Shown: positions 1-8,925, counted from the first letter of the stretch. The stretch is DNA of 64,000 nucleotides from Acinetobacter pittii (GCF_034067285.1 NZ_CP139286.1:1860001-1924000); one strand, 5' to 3'. A program made the numbers and translations. The notes: a model not told the origin generated them from the sequence alone.

Positions 1-361
1 GGTAATCACGGAAACCATACTTTTGTGTATAGGTGTAGTCCGCATGGCCCGGTCTAAAGGTTTGCGCGATATTGCCGTAATCTTTGGATTTCTGGTCAGT
101 ATTTCGAATGAGTAAACCGATTGGTGTACCCGTGGTTTTACCCTCAAACACACCAGAAATAATTTCAACTTGATCAGGCTCTTTGCGCTGAGTTGCAAAT
201 TTCGATGTACCTGGCTTACGGCGGTCTAGATCTTGTTGTAGATCTTCTTCGTTTAGCTCAAGACCAGGTGGCACGCCATCAACAATTGCCATGAGACCAA
301 CGCCATGAGACTCACCACATGTCGTTACACGAAAGAGTTGTCCAATACTGTTCCCTGCCAT
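1..361 (-). CDS. aroC: Chorismate synthase, N-terminal part (cut by window edge)
   Basis: This is the first 120 codons of chorismate synthase, which converts 5-enolpyruvylshikimate-3-phosphate to chorismate, the last common step of aromatic amino acid synthesis, using reduced FMN. The reverse strand starts [20 protein letters not shown] and continues through the family's SHG and RPGHAD segments. The gene runs off the left edge of the window. The ATG lies 12 bases after the prmB stop, so the two genes probably share a transcript. This prmB-aroC order is common in gammaproteobacteria. Confidence 0.95.
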   Translation of the reverse strand, partial: MAGNSIGQLFRVTTCGESHGVGLMAIVDGVPPGLELNEEDLQQDLDRRKPGTSKFATQRKEPDQVEIISGVFEGKTTGTPIGLLIRNTDQKSKDYGNIAQTFRPGHADYTYTQKYGFRDY

Positions 362-373
362 ATGTACAACTCC

Positions 374-1381
374 TTATGCTTGTTGCTGTTCAAATAGTTT
401 TCTATAACGACGACATTGTTCTGCGGTTAAAGCAAAAATGCCAGAACCACCTTTTTGGAAAGTAAGCCAGTTGAAATCAATAGTATTGAAGTTCTGACGC
501 ATAGCCCATTCAGAGTTACCAACTTCAATAACAATAAGACCATCTTCAGTTAAATAATCTGCTGCTTGAGCAAGCATTTTACGCACGAGGTCTAAACCAT
601 CTTGGCCTGCTGCCAAAGCAAGTTCAGGTTCATGTAAAAACTCTTCTGGTAAGTCAGCCATATCTTCGGCATCAACATACGGAGGATTACTTACAATCAA
701 ATCATACTGATTTTCAGCTGGAATCTTGGCAAATAAATCAGATTCAAGTAACGCAACTTGATATTGTTTATTGTGGTGTTCAACATTAATCGAAGCTACT
801 TCTAAGGCTTCTTTAGAAATGTCTGTTGCATCCACTTCAGCATCTGGGTAAGCATAAGCTAAAGCTACAGCAATACAACCAGAGCCTGTACACATATCTA
901 AAATACGTTGTGGTGTCTTAGGCTTTGCATTTTCTGGTAAGTTATTGAGAGCTTCGCGCATTTGACCATTTTCATCTAAGCAATAAGGTGCAAAACGTTG
1001 CTCAATTAACTCTGCAATTGGTGAACGTGGAATAAGTACACGCTCATCTACATAAAATGGCTTATTAAAGAAGTAAGCTAAATTTAATAAATAAGAAGTT
1101 GGAATACGATCATTAATACGACGTTCTAACAAACTTAAAAATTCTGCTTTTTCACTTGGTAATAACTTGGCATCTAGAATTTCTGCGTCTGCTGACCATT
1201 CAAGAGATAAGGTTTGTAAAACTAATGCAGAACTTTCTGCAAAATAATCTTCAGTACCTTGTCCTAAATGTGCATCATGTTGACGTAATGCTGATACCCC
1301 AAAACGAATAAAATCTCGAATTGTTGATAAATTTTCAGCAGCTTCCTGTAAATGTTCAGGGCTAATCGTCGGTCGCTCCAC
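374..1381 (-). CDS. prmB: 50S ribosomal protein L3 N5-glutamine methyltransferase PrmB
   Basis: PrmB methylates a glutamine of ribosomal protein L3 with S-adenosylmethionine. The 335-residue product has an N-terminal helical domain, then a Rossmann-type SAM-binding domain with the glycine motif near LDMCTGSGCIAVAL and the catalytic SNPPY motif, whose NPPY loop binds the substrate glutamine amide. The same motifs occur in PrmC, which modifies release factors. The longer N-terminal region and the position directly upstream of aroC favour PrmB. It lies first in a prmB-aroC pair. No unusual features were seen. Confidence 0.92.
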   Translation of the reverse strand: MERPTISPEHLQEAAENLSTIRDFIRFGVSALRQHDAHLGQGTEDYFAESSALVLQTLSLEWSADAEILDAKLLPSEKAEFLSLLERRINDRIPTSYLLNLAYFFNKPFYVDERVLIPRSPIAELIEQRFAPYCLDENGQMREALNNLPENAKPKTPQRILDMCTGSGCIAVALAYAYPDAEVDATDISKEALEVASINVEHHNKQYQVALLESDLFAKIPAENQYDLIVSNPPYVDAEDMADLPEEFLHEPELALAAGQDGLDLVRKMLAQAADYLTEDGLIVIEVGNSEWAMRQNFNTIDFNWLTFQKGGSGIFALTAEQCRRYRKLFEQQQA

Positions 1382-1570
1382 TTAGGCGTCTCCAAAGGCA
1401 AATTTTGCAAAGTGACTATTCTACTGAGTGATACCAAGCAACGCAACGCTTTGCCTTGTGAACCAGTGTTTTACACACCTATCTCTAACAATCACAGCTT
1501 AAAATTAGAATACTTTGTTTTAATTAAGAAATAATGAAGTTTTAAGTAGCCATAAATTTAATTTCTAAAA

Positions 1571-1600
1571 TAAAAAAACGGTCTTTAAATATTGACCGCT
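1571..1600 (-). terminator. Intrinsic terminator after the trpB paralogue
   Basis: Read on the minus strand, a CGGTC/GACCG stem with a 10-base loop is followed by seven T residues and a T-rich run. It begins about 20 bases past the trpB stop codon, so it probably ends the ycgL-to-trpB transcript. Confidence 0.7.
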
Positions 1601-1617
1601 TTTCGTCTTGAGTTGGC

Positions 1618-2823
1618 TTAAAGCTTAAGCTTCTCTGCTACATAATCAGAGTCTTTATCTCCACGTCCAGAGAGATTAACCACAATCATGGTTTCTTTCG
1701 ACAGCTTTGGCGCTTCACGAATTGCCCAAGCGACTGCATGTGAACTTTCAAGTGCAGGAACAATGCCCTCAACACGAGATAAGGTCATAAAAGCATCCAA
1801 ACATTCTTGGTCAGTTGCAGTGCTATATTCGACACGGCCTAAATCTTTTAAGAAACTATGTTGTGGCCCAACACCCGGATAGTCCAATCCTGAAGCAATA
1901 GAATGCACAGGTAACGGTTCACCAGCTTCATTTTCAAGCACGTAACACGCCATACCATGAATTTGGCTTGGCTTACCTAAAGTTAGCGTTGCTGAATGCA
2001 TATTGGTCTCTAAACCATGTCCAGCTGGTTCAATCCCGACTAATTTCACATCCGAATCATTTAAAAATGCGGTAAAAGCGCCAATCGCATTTGAACCGCC
2101 CCCTACACATGCCACCACATAATCCGGATTTTTTCCAAAACGATGATGTGTCTGCTCTTTAATTTCATTACCAATAATCGATTGAAAATCTCGAACCATT
2201 TTTGGAAATGGATGTGGTCCAACTACAGAACCAATTGCATATATAAAGTTTTTAGGATCTTTTAAATATTCTTCAAATGCACTATCTACGGCATCTTTTA
2301 AAGTTGCTGTACCACGTGTAACTGCTACCAAACGAGCACCCAAAATTTTCATTTTGACCACATTAGGATGCTCTTTTTCAATATCGACTTGTCCCATGTG
2401 GATTTCACATGGAATACCCACTAAAGCACAAGCCGTTGCTAAAGCGACCCCATGCTGACCCGCACCTGTTTCAGCAATAACCTTCTTTTTGCCCATATAT
2501 TTAGCAAGTAAGGCCTCACCCAAGCAGTGATTAATTTTGTGGGCACCTGTGTGATTTAAATCTTCACGCTTTAAATAAATTTGCGCACCGCCTAACTGTT
2601 CTGACAGACGCTTAGCATGAAATAAAGGACTTGGACGGCCTACATAATTTGAAAAAAGATCTGATAGTTCATTTTGAAATTCCGCTGTATGGCGGATTTC
2701 TTCATAAGCAACATTAATTTCATCCATTGCTTCTTTTAAATGTGGCGGAATGAATTGACCGCCATATTCACCAAAGAATCCCTGTTCATTCGGTAAAGCA
2801 ATACCATTAATTTGATGTTGCAT
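1618..2823 (-). CDS. trpB: Tryptophan synthase beta chain paralogue, without trpA
   Basis: This is a PLP-dependent TrpB-family protein of 401 residues, the usual length for the beta chain, which condenses indole with serine. The PLP lysine sits in [14 protein letters not shown], the [11 protein letters not shown] loop that contacts substrate carboxylate is intact, and the phosphate-binding [10 protein letters not shown] motif is present. No trpA or trpF lies nearby, and the gene is the last of a MoxR/VWA cluster, 36 bases after the VWA gene. Several positions differ from the E. coli type, for example HKINHC in place of HKTNQV. It may therefore be a second, stand-alone TrpB and not the biosynthetic one. 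The family is certain, but the role as sole or extra copy cannot be judged from this window. Confidence 0.85.
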   Translation of the reverse strand: MQHQINGIALPNEQGFFGEYGGQFIPPHLKEAMDEINVAYEEIRHTAEFQNELSDLFSNYVGRPSPLFHAKRLSEQLGGAQIYLKREDLNHTGAHKINHCLGEALLAKYMGKKKVIAETGAGQHGVALATACALVGIPCEIHMGQVDIEKEHPNVVKMKILGARLVAVTRGTATLKDAVDSAFEEYLKDPKNFIYAIGSVVGPHPFPKMVRDFQSIIGNEIKEQTHHRFGKNPDYVVACVGGGSNAIGAFTAFLNDSDVKLVGIEPAGHGLETNMHSATLTLGKPSQIHGMACYVLENEAGEPLPVHSIASGLDYPGVGPQHSFLKDLGRVEYSTATDQECLDAFMTLSRVEGIVPALESSHAVAWAIREAPKLSKETMIVVNLSGRGDKDSDYVAEKLKL

Positions 2824-2859
2824 ATCATCCTCTTTTTTAAATTATTAAAGTTATCAAGT

Positions 2860-4047
2860 TTATCGAGAAAGGTAGCGCGTTAAATCCTCAATGCCTTTTA
2901 GCGTCATTGGATACATATGATTTTCAAAAATCTCTTTAATCCAACCAATTGTTTGAGTGTAATGCCAATACCCTTCCGTTTCAGGGTTTAACCACGCTGT
3001 TTTATCAAAATGCTGACGTAGGCGACGTAACCAAACCTCACCTGTTTCATCATTCATATATTCAACCGAGCCACCCACCGATTTCAACTCATACGGTGCC
3101 ATACTGGCATCACCTACGACAATTACACGATAGTCACGTCCATAGGTATGAAACAAATCCCACGTATTCATGCGGGTCGCAGTTCTTCGGTAATTATCTT
3201 TCCAGACATAGTCATAAAGACAGTTGTGGAAATAAAAGTATTCGAGTGTCTTAAACTCACTTTTAGCAGCACTAAAGAGTTTTTCACATTGAGCAATATG
3301 AGCATCCATTGAACCGCCCACATCAAACAACATGAGTACTTTGATTCGATTACGACGCTCTGGCACCATCTGAACATCCAAAATACCTTGTTTGGCTGTT
3401 TCTCGAATAGTTCCGTCAACATCTAACTCTTCAGCTGCGCCTTGGCGAGCAAATTTGCGTAAACGTCGTAAAGCAATTTGCATCTGACGAGTTCCAAGAA
3501 CTTGGTCGTCATCTAGATTTTGGTATTTCCGCTGTTCCCAGACTTTAACCGCAGAACGTTTACGGCCTGGTCCACCAATGCGTACGCCTTCAGGATGGTC
3601 ACCAAAGGCTCCAAAAGGTGAAGTTCCACCTGTGCCAACCATACGGTTGCCACCTTGGTGTTTCTTATGCTGTTCGCGTAACCGCTCTTCCAGCATTTTC
3701 ATCAGTTCTTCTAAGGAACCTGCTTTTTCGAGTTCAGCTCTTTGCTCTGGTGTTAAATGCTTTTCGAGAAGTTCTAAATCGAACCAGTCTTTTGGTAATT
3801 TATGAACTTGCTTGAGTAACTCATCCAGATCAAAAGTTTCAATGCCATCAAAGTAATCTTTCATGGCACGATCAAACTTATCAAAAAAGCGCTCATCTTT
3901 AACTAAAATAGTTTTAGCAAGCTGATAAAACTCTTCTTGATCGGCAAAAACTAAGCCTTCACTCACTGCACGGTTTAAATCAATGAGTTCACGAGTCGTA
4001 ACTGGAACACCATATTTACGTAAGGTGTAAAATAACCGCACAAACAT
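2860..4047 (-). CDS. VWA-domain CoxE-like protein, partner of MoxR ATPase
   Basis: This 395-residue protein belongs to the CoxE-like VWA family (DUF58/VWA group), which works with MoxR AAA+ ATPases as a metal-ion-dependent adaptor in maturation or remodelling of other proteins. The VWA part is in the C-terminal half, with the MIDAS-like start LMLFDVGGSMDAHI (DxGxS form) and a later VVGDASM segment. The N-terminal half is charged and helical with a run of Glu, Lys and Arg residues around 105-135. It lies 15 bases after the MoxR gene, a classic arrangement. The client protein is unknown. The downstream trpB paralogue and upstream membrane protein are the obvious neighbours to test. Confidence 0.85.
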   Translation of the reverse strand: MFVRLFYTLRKYGVPVTTRELIDLNRAVSEGLVFADQEEFYQLAKTILVKDERFFDKFDRAMKDYFDGIETFDLDELLKQVHKLPKDWFDLELLEKHLTPEQRAELEKAGSLEELMKMLEERLREQHKKHQGGNRMVGTGGTSPFGAFGDHPEGVRIGGPGRKRSAVKVWEQRKYQNLDDDQVLGTRQMQIALRRLRKFARQGAAEELDVDGTIRETAKQGILDVQMVPERRNRIKVLMLFDVGGSMDAHIAQCEKLFSAAKSEFKTLEYFYFHNCLYDYVWKDNYRRTATRMNTWDLFHTYGRDYRVIVVGDASMAPYELKSVGGSVEYMNDETGEVWLRRLRQHFDKTAWLNPETEGYWHYTQTIGWIKEIFENHMYPMTLKGIEDLTRYLSR

Positions 4048-4062
4048 GGGTTACTCCCTCCC

Positions 4063-4914
4063 TTAACGTCGAGACATGAAAGCCAAGCGTTCGAGAAGTT
4101 GCACATCCTGCTCGTTTTTGATGAGAGCACCATATAAAGGTGGAATCGCTTTAGATGTATCTCGATTGCGTAATACATCTTCTGGCATATCATCTGCCAT
4201 GAGTAAACTTAACCAATCAATTAACTCAGAAGTCGATGGCGGTTTCTTCAAATTAGGAATTTCACGGAGTTTAAAGAATACCTGTAAAGCTTCGTTCACC
4301 AATGTTGCAGAGATATTGGGGAAATGAACCGCAATGATTTCTCGCATGGTCGCTTCATCTGGAAACTCAATGTAGTGGAAGAAACAACGACGCAAGAAAG
4401 CATCGGGTAATTCTTTTTCATTATTCGAAGTAATAATTACAATTGGGCGCTGTGTTGCGGTAATTGTTTCATTGGTTTCATAAACATAAAAAGACATTTT
4501 ATCGAGTTCATGCAGCAAGTCATTTGGAAACTCGATATCAGCTTTATCAATTTCATCAATTAACAAAACACAACGCTCTTCACTCGTGAAAGCTTCCCAC
4601 AATTTACCGGGTTTAATATAGTTCTTAATATCGTAAACTCGATCATCACCTAACTGGCTGTCTCTTAAACGAGAAACCGCATCATATTCATACAACCCTT
4701 GCTGCGCTTTGGTTGTTGATTTGATATGCCAAGTAATCAATTTTAATCCCAAGCTTTCTGCTACTTGTTCAGCAAGTAAAGTTTTCCCCGTGCCCGGTTC
4801 ACCCTTAACCAGTAAAGGTTTTTGCAAAGCACGAGCTGCTTTTACAGCGAGCTTAAGACTATCAGTCGCGATATATTGATCTGTACCAGTAAAATGTTGG
4901 GTATCAGCAGACAT
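4063..4914 (-). CDS. MoxR-family AAA+ ATPase
   Basis: This is a 283-residue AAA+ ATPase of the MoxR branch, thought to act as a chaperone with VWA proteins. Walker A is GEPGTGKTLLAEQ (about residues 39-51), Walker B is CVLLIDEIDKAD, sensor 1 is the IVIITSNNEKELPDA segment, and an arginine finger region follows in FLRRCFFHYIEFP. The protein is compact, with little beyond the ATPase core and lid. It is followed after 15 bases by the VWA gene and preceded after 29 bases by a small membrane protein, so all probably sit on one transcript. Confidence 0.9.
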   Translation of the reverse strand: MSADTQHFTGTDQYIATDSLKLAVKAARALQKPLLVKGEPGTGKTLLAEQVAESLGLKLITWHIKSTTKAQQGLYEYDAVSRLRDSQLGDDRVYDIKNYIKPGKLWEAFTSEERCVLLIDEIDKADIEFPNDLLHELDKMSFYVYETNETITATQRPIVIITSNNEKELPDAFLRRCFFHYIEFPDEATMREIIAVHFPNISATLVNEALQVFFKLREIPNLKKPPSTSELIDWLSLLMADDMPEDVLRNRDTSKAIPPLYGALIKNEQDVQLLERLAFMSRR

Positions 4915-4943
4915 GTAAAGACCTTATTTTTCTATTTCAATGG

Positions 4944-5306
4944 TTAGATGGAACGCATGTTTTTGTTTGTTGAATATTTTGACCAACAATATCCAATCAC
5001 CAAACCTAGACCAACGACAAACAGAATTAAAGATAAATTCGACCAAATTAACGGACTATCTTTAGTTAAAACACCAAAAAGAAGTCCAAAAATAGCAGGT
5101 GCCACAGATGCATTCGGCCCTTCAGACACGGTTGGTGTGACTAAAATAGCAAAAACGACAAGCCAGCTAATTGCACCAAGAGTTGTAGGAAGACGGCGCA
5201 TTAATCGCCACCAACACCACAAAGCAATAATAGCGCCTATTCCATAAGCTGTTAAAGCAATAACACCTTCAGGAATAACATCCAAAAAAGAAAATAATTG
5301 ATTCAT
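4944..5306 (-). CDS. Small membrane protein of unknown function
   Basis: The predicted product is about 120 residues with three to four hydrophobic segments: VIALTAYGIGAIIALWCWW, then LGAISWLVVFAILVTPTV, then APAIFGLLFGVL, then LSLILFVVGLGLVIGYCW. I do not recognise a family. The reading frame is open further upstream, but the start chosen is ATG at 5306 (MNQLFSF), which falls just after the ycgL stop and avoids a 35-base overlap with ycgL. It lies between ycgL and the MoxR gene with short gaps on both sides, so it may be a membrane partner of the MoxR/VWA pair. That is inference from position only. Confidence 0.7.
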   Translation of the reverse strand: MNQLFSFLDVIPEGVIALTAYGIGAIIALWCWWRLMRRLPTTLGAISWLVVFAILVTPTVSEGPNASVAPAIFGLLFGVLTKDSPLIWSNLSLILFVVGLGLVIGYCWSKYSTNKNMRSI

Positions 5307-5322
5307 TATTCCAGTTTGATCT

Positions 5323-5628
5323 TCACGCACCACGTAAGCCCTCTGGTTCAACTGCATTCGGGTTAATTAACCCTTCTGGCGGCATCTGAATAAAGAAACC
5401 TTTTGTTTGTAATGAGTCTAAAACATGTAAAACATTAACACGCGCCAATTTACGTGTTGGAGCCAACTCTAAATGCATGACAAACGTTGCACGACCAAAC
5501 GCTTGTAAAACAGCTTCAGGAACATTTTCAAACGGATCAGCTTGCTCCGCATCGTCAGGATAGTTTGGACGAGCAATATACATGTACATTTCATCTTTTT
5601 TGCTCGATCTATAAATATCACAGTGCAT
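5323..5628 (-). CDS. ycgL: YcgL-domain protein
   Basis: This is a 101-residue protein of the YcgL family, a small conserved gammaproteobacterial protein of unknown biochemical role. Family features visible are the [18 protein letters not shown] opening, the P-E-A-V-L-Q-A-F-G segment, and the C-terminal GFFIQMPP motif. In many relatives ycgL lies directly beside rnd (RNase D). Here rnd is about 3.7 kb upstream, with accessory genes in between. It heads the run of closely spaced minus-strand genes down to the trpB paralogue. Confidence 0.88.
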   Translation of the reverse strand: MHCDIYRSSKKDEMYMYIARPNYPDDAEQADPFENVPEAVLQAFGRATFVMHLELAPTRKLARVNVLHVLDSLQTKGFFIQMPPEGLINPNAVEPEGLRGA

Positions 5629-6098
5629 TTCAAATCAACTCTTGAACTAAGGACAGCATACATGAAAAAAAACGACACACACACGCAGGTTTGTTTACGC
5701 ATCAGTCGTTTTTTTAATTCTTGAGAAATATTAACCTACAACATTGATTAAGGTCGATAATAACTTTGTTCTAAACAGGGATTAGATTTTACAAAAACAA
5801 TTTAACCTATTGATTTTAAATATTAAAATATAAAATCTATTTTACTAAAATAAAACCAGTTTTAGGACTTATAAAAAGTATTCATTATCAAATACTTCTT
5901 TATTGGTAAATTTTTAAATTACTATTTAGATGTTTGAAAAATATATTATTAAATTTATTCGCCCCTTATAGAGACACATACATTTAATTAAAACTTTTAA
6001 CCACTTCACTACACATCACCAGACGTTACTTAACTTAGTTATTATCTGAATATGTTTCAATAATAAGTATCTTGTTCATAGATATGGAGGACAAAATT
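5629..6098. other. AT-rich gap upstream of ycgL
   Basis: This 470-base stretch separates divergent genes. It has one notable structure, an inverted repeat AAAAAAAACGAC (5665-5676) and GTCGTTTTTTT (5705-5715) with a 28-base loop. A 20-codon reading frame, MKKNDTHTQ, starts at 5662 inside it, with a weak AAGGA ahead. The rest, 5716-6071, is very AT-rich and I see no gene, clear promoter or RNA in it. Confidence 0.5.
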
Positions 6099-6263
6099 AT
6101 GCCTCGTGGTGATAAAAGTGCTTATACAGCAAAACAAAAACGTCAGGCCAAACATATTGTTGAAAGTGAAGTAGATAGAGGTCATTCTCAAGAAGAAGCC
6201 GAACGAATTGCATGGTCTACCGTCAATAAACAAGATGGTGGCGGTAAGAAAAAGTCTCACTAA
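6099..6263 (+). CDS. Small basic protein of the MPRGDKSxYT family
   Basis: This is a 54-residue, strongly charged protein beginning MPRGDKSAYTAKQKRQAKHI, with a central EEAERIAWSTVNK motif and a GGGKKK tail. The same layout is seen in small proteins often labelled plasmid stabilization protein in rhizobia and other bacteria, but I know of no proven function. The frame is open nine codons further upstream. ATG at 6099 was chosen because GGAGG lies eight bases before it, a strong ribosome binding site. It is followed by a 15-bp terminator hairpin, so it is probably a single-gene transcript. Confidence 0.8.
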   Translation: MPRGDKSAYTAKQKRQAKHIVESEVDRGHSQEEAERIAWSTVNKQDGGGKKKSH

Positions 6264-6273
6264 AACAAACATT

Positions 6274-6308
6274 AAATACTTCTTTAGCTTTGGCTAAAGA
6301 AGTATTTT
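6274..6308. terminator. Bidirectional hairpin terminator
   Basis: A perfect 15-bp stem (6274-6288 with 6293-6307) closes a TTTG loop, with A-rich and T-rich flanks on the two sides. It sits between the convergent genes ending at 6263 (+) and 6332 (-) and can serve both. Confidence 0.85.
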
Positions 6309-6331
6309 CATCAAAAATAAATCAATAATGT

Positions 6332-6673
6332 TTAGAAAACTCGAGAGCTTTTTATATAGTCATTGCTTACCAGATTTAAAGCATTCAAAATAGCGCTATC
6401 ATCTTGGCTCAATAAAGCTTGGTTAAGGCTTTCCATATAGGCAATAAGCTTAGTTTTAGAGGTATGAGCAAATTCGGTTGTTACAGCTTCATCTTCATAT
6501 AATATTACGTAACTACGTGCGAAACCGTAGATTAGGTAAACTGCTGCTTTTTCTTTTGTATCTTTAGATTCTTTAAGAGACTGCTCACAAGCATTTTTTA
6601 AATCCTTAAATGCATCTGTACCAGTAGATTGATTTTTGAAAGATAAAAGTATTGTTTGGAAGTTCATATCCAT
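6332..6673 (-). CDS. Hypothetical protein, mostly helical
   Basis: The product is 113 residues, predicted soluble and rich in helix-forming segments (FKDLKNACEQSLKES, KAAVYLIYGFARSYVILYEDE). No signal peptide, membrane segment, cysteine cluster or known motif is visible, and I do not recognise the family. The length, separation from neighbours and weak GTGGA before the ATG at 6673 support a real gene. A second ATG two codons later (MNFQ) is an alternative start. It lies in the accessory islet between ycgL and rnd. Confidence 0.6.
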   Translation of the reverse strand: MDMNFQTILLSFKNQSTGTDAFKDLKNACEQSLKESKDTKEKAAVYLIYGFARSYVILYEDEAVTTEFAHTSKTKLIAYMESLNQALLSQDDSAILNALNLVSNDYIKSSRVF

Positions 6674-6798
6674 ATTCCACTCAAAAAGTAAAGCTACAGA
6701 AGAAGATAGAACCTGTCAAATAATATCTTGATTAATATAATTTTAATTGTAAATAAATTTATATTTAACTTCTTTTAGCTCACGATAAATCATGTAAT

Positions 6799-6828
6799 AA
6801 AAAAACCACTCTTTTTTAAGGGTGGTTT
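6799..6828 (-). terminator. Terminator after the 88-residue hypothetical gene
   Basis: On the minus strand an AACCACCC/GAGTGGTT type stem (6804-6812 with 6819-6828) is followed by a T run. It starts about 19 bases past the stop of the gene ending at 6847. Confidence 0.7.
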
Positions 6829-6846
6829 AGTTAAAACAATCAATAA

Positions 6847-7113
6847 TTAGAAGCTTATTTCAATTGTGATGGTGGTACCTGAATGTTCAATATCAGTTGA
6901 GACATTAAACCCTCTACTTTTAAGCTCCTCTTCCACCAATGTAAGATGATCAGGACTTATAGCATCAACAGGAAACCAGAAAGTTGTTTTTCGCTTCCCC
7001 TCCTTAGATTCAGACTCAGTACCAGTTAAAATTTTTTCCAATATGACGTCTTGATTTATTTTAAAGTTTTTAGCGTTTTGACGAGCTTGTTCAGCATTAA
7101 AGTTATTAAGCAT
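6847..7113 (-). CDS. Hypothetical small protein
   Basis: This is an 88-residue protein with an N-terminal charged helix (FNAEQARQNAKNFK) and a C-terminal part of alternating strand-like segments ending TTITIEISF. I do not recognise it. The N-terminal NAEQARQNAK pattern resembles small phage and plasmid proteins of Acinetobacter, but that is a weak impression. It has its own terminator and a separate promoter region, and it lies in the accessory islet next to a LysR gene. Confidence 0.6.
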   Translation of the reverse strand: MLNNFNAEQARQNAKNFKINQDVILEKILTGTESESKEGKRKTTFWFPVDAISPDHLTLVEEELKSRGFNVSTDIEHSGTTITIEISF

Positions 7114-7210
7114 ATTTATCTCTCTAATTATTAATTTATCTAATTTTATAACATAAAAAGGCTATATAAGTTTTAGTGTTGTGTAGTTAAAACCAATCAA
7201 AGATATAAGT

Positions 7211-8062
7211 TTATTGATTGAATAAATGTTCTACCCAATCGATAAATTTTCTAGCATTTCTATTTTTAAAATCTTCCCTATTTGGAATGTAGTAACACAG
7301 CTCTGATTGAATGGGTTTAGTTTCGAATTCCTGCAAAAGATTGGCTTTAACAAACCTATGGGTCAGTATAGCAGAACAAAATACTAACCCATTGGCAGAT
7401 AAAGCCTCGTGTATCCCAAAAATCTCCTGATCAAACTTCTTAATAGTTACCCTCTTTTGGTCCCATCCATTCACCTCAAGCCAGCTCTCTAATGGTGGAC
7501 TTGGTAATCCTTTATTTTTCCATTCTGTGGTGAATAAAGTTATTGGCTCACTCGTATCTTTGGACAGAGCGAGTTTAGATACGCCAAATACATTAAAAGA
7601 CTCATATTTAAGGACATCTTTAGAAGGTACTGAAGATACATCACCATATCGAATAGGTAATGTATATAAGTGATTGTCTAAAGTTTCACCCGTAGAAAAT
7701 TCCACTGAGATATCGGGATGCAATTGATAAAATTCATTTATTGAAGGAATTAATACCATTGCAGCGAGTGAGGACGTACTCGCCACTCTCACTACGTTTC
7801 CATTTACCGTTATTTCATCTAAGGCATCTTCAATTTTACGAAATCCTTCGGAAATTGCACCAGCCAGTCTTTCTCCTGTTGTTGTAAGCGTTATTTTTCT
7901 TACTTGTCGGTGAAATAAATCAACATTTAATCTGCTTTCTAGATTTGTAACATGATGCGAAATTGCAGTTGGTGTGAGCGAAAGTTCTTCAGCGGCTAAC
8001 TTAAAACTACCCAATCGAGCTGCTGATTCAAATGCTTTAAGGGCCTGCAAAGAAACTTGCAT
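7211..8062 (-). CDS. LysR-family transcriptional regulator, GcvA-like
   Basis: This is a 283-residue LysR-type regulator. The N-terminal winged helix-turn-helix reads LKAFESAARLGSFKLAAEEL followed by LTPTAISHHVTNLE (about residues 6-45), and the remainder is the periplasmic-binding-like effector domain. The HTH wording is closest to the GcvA branch. ATG at 8062 was chosen because GGGAG lies five bases ahead; the open frame upstream offers only ATT. It is transcribed divergently from the azoreductase gene, and a T-N11-A dyad lies between them, so it probably controls that gene and itself. The effector is unknown. Confidence 0.9.
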   Translation of the reverse strand: MQVSLQALKAFESAARLGSFKLAAEELSLTPTAISHHVTNLESRLNVDLFHRQVRKITLTTTGERLAGAISEGFRKIEDALDEITVNGNVVRVASTSSLAAMVLIPSINEFYQLHPDISVEFSTGETLDNHLYTLPIRYGDVSSVPSKDVLKYESFNVFGVSKLALSKDTSEPITLFTTEWKNKGLPSPPLESWLEVNGWDQKRVTIKKFDQEIFGIHEALSANGLVFCSAILTHRFVKANLLQEFETKPIQSELCYYIPNREDFKNRNARKFIDWVEHLFNQ

Positions 8063-8082
8063 ACTTTCTCCCAATAATACTT

Positions 8083-8105
8083 ATAGGTGAACCAAACTCA
8101 TCTAT
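8083..8105. promoter_or_regulatory. Candidate LysR operator between lysR and azoR
   Basis: The 23-base dyad has ATAGnTGA and TCAnCTAT arms separated by seven bases. Its core is T-GAACCAAACTC-A, which fits the T-N11-A rule for LysR-family sites exactly. It lies 21 bases upstream of the LysR start codon and about 80 bases upstream of the azoreductase start, the usual place for autoregulation and target activation. Confidence 0.65.
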
Positions 8106-8183
8106 AAATGTAATTTTCTCGTTTGTCTACTTATCTTTTAAAACTCAAAATAAATTAAATCTTAATCTTTTATGGAACTAACG

Positions 8184-8855
8184 ATGAGTAAAATATTACA
8201 TATAGATGCTAGTGTAAGAGCTGCGATTAACCCTAATCCTAATCATAATTCGATTTCTAAAAATATTGCTACTCGATTGATCAATTCATGGAAAAAACAG
8301 CTGCCTATAGATGAATATATCTATCGTGATGTGGGAATGAATCCTCCACCATTTATTACTCAAGAATGGATCGCTGCCGTATTCACCCCTGAAGCTAACA
8401 GAACACAAGCTCAACACGATGTTTTATCTATATCAGATCAATTAATAGCAGAAGTTTCAAATTCAGACATCCTTGTAATTTCTTCACCTATGTACAATTA
8501 CGGTATGCCTGCTCAGCTTAAAGCATGGTTTGATCAAATTATTCGGATTAATAAAACTTTTGATTTTGACCTTGCTCGAGGAGACTTTCCTTTACAACCT
8601 CTTTTGTCTGGTAAAACATTAATTATTATCACTTCGAGCGGAGAGTTTGGTTTTGAGGAGGATGGTATCAGAAACAACATGAGTCATCTTTTACCTCATA
8701 TTCGTACACTCAGTAAATATTTAGGTGTAGAGAAAATCTATGAAATTACCTCTGAATATCAAGAGTTTGGTGATCATCGGTATATATCGTCACTAGAAAA
8801 TGCTTATCACAAAGCTGAAAAAGTTGTGTCCGAAATTGCTCATTCATTTACGTAG
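8184..8855 (+). CDS. azoR: FMN-dependent NAD(P)H azoreductase / quinone reductase, AzoR type
   Basis: This is a flavodoxin-fold oxidoreductase of about 223 residues that reduces azo compounds or quinones with NAD(P)H through FMN. The start MSKILHIDASVR binds FMN phosphate, SSPMYNYGMPAQLKAWFDQ is the family's signature flavin-binding loop, and ITSSGEFGFEEDG is the second FMN loop. The frame extends four codons upstream (MELT); the ATG at 8184 aligns with family members. It is divergent from a LysR gene with a shared dyad, so it is likely induced by an electrophile or aromatic compound sensed by that regulator. The symbol is by family, not proven orthology. Confidence 0.85.
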   Translation: MSKILHIDASVRAAINPNPNHNSISKNIATRLINSWKKQLPIDEYIYRDVGMNPPPFITQEWIAAVFTPEANRTQAQHDVLSISDQLIAEVSNSDILVISSPMYNYGMPAQLKAWFDQIIRINKTFDFDLARGDFPLQPLLSGKTLIIITSSGEFGFEEDGIRNNMSHLLPHIRTLSKYLGVEKIYEITSEYQEFGDHRYISSLENAYHKAEKVVSEIAHSFT

Positions 8856-8925
8856 AATTTAGAGAATATTAATACTTAAATTTTAAAATTAAGTTAGATT
8901 AATATTAGACCAATAAAAATAAATA

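Noticed and set aside
5662..5724. 20-codon ORF MKKNDTHTQ within the ycgL upstream hairpin, possible leader peptide.
   Set aside because: The ribosome binding site is weak, there is no gene downstream on that strand within 370 bases, and the A/T runs that create the frame are better explained by the hairpin.
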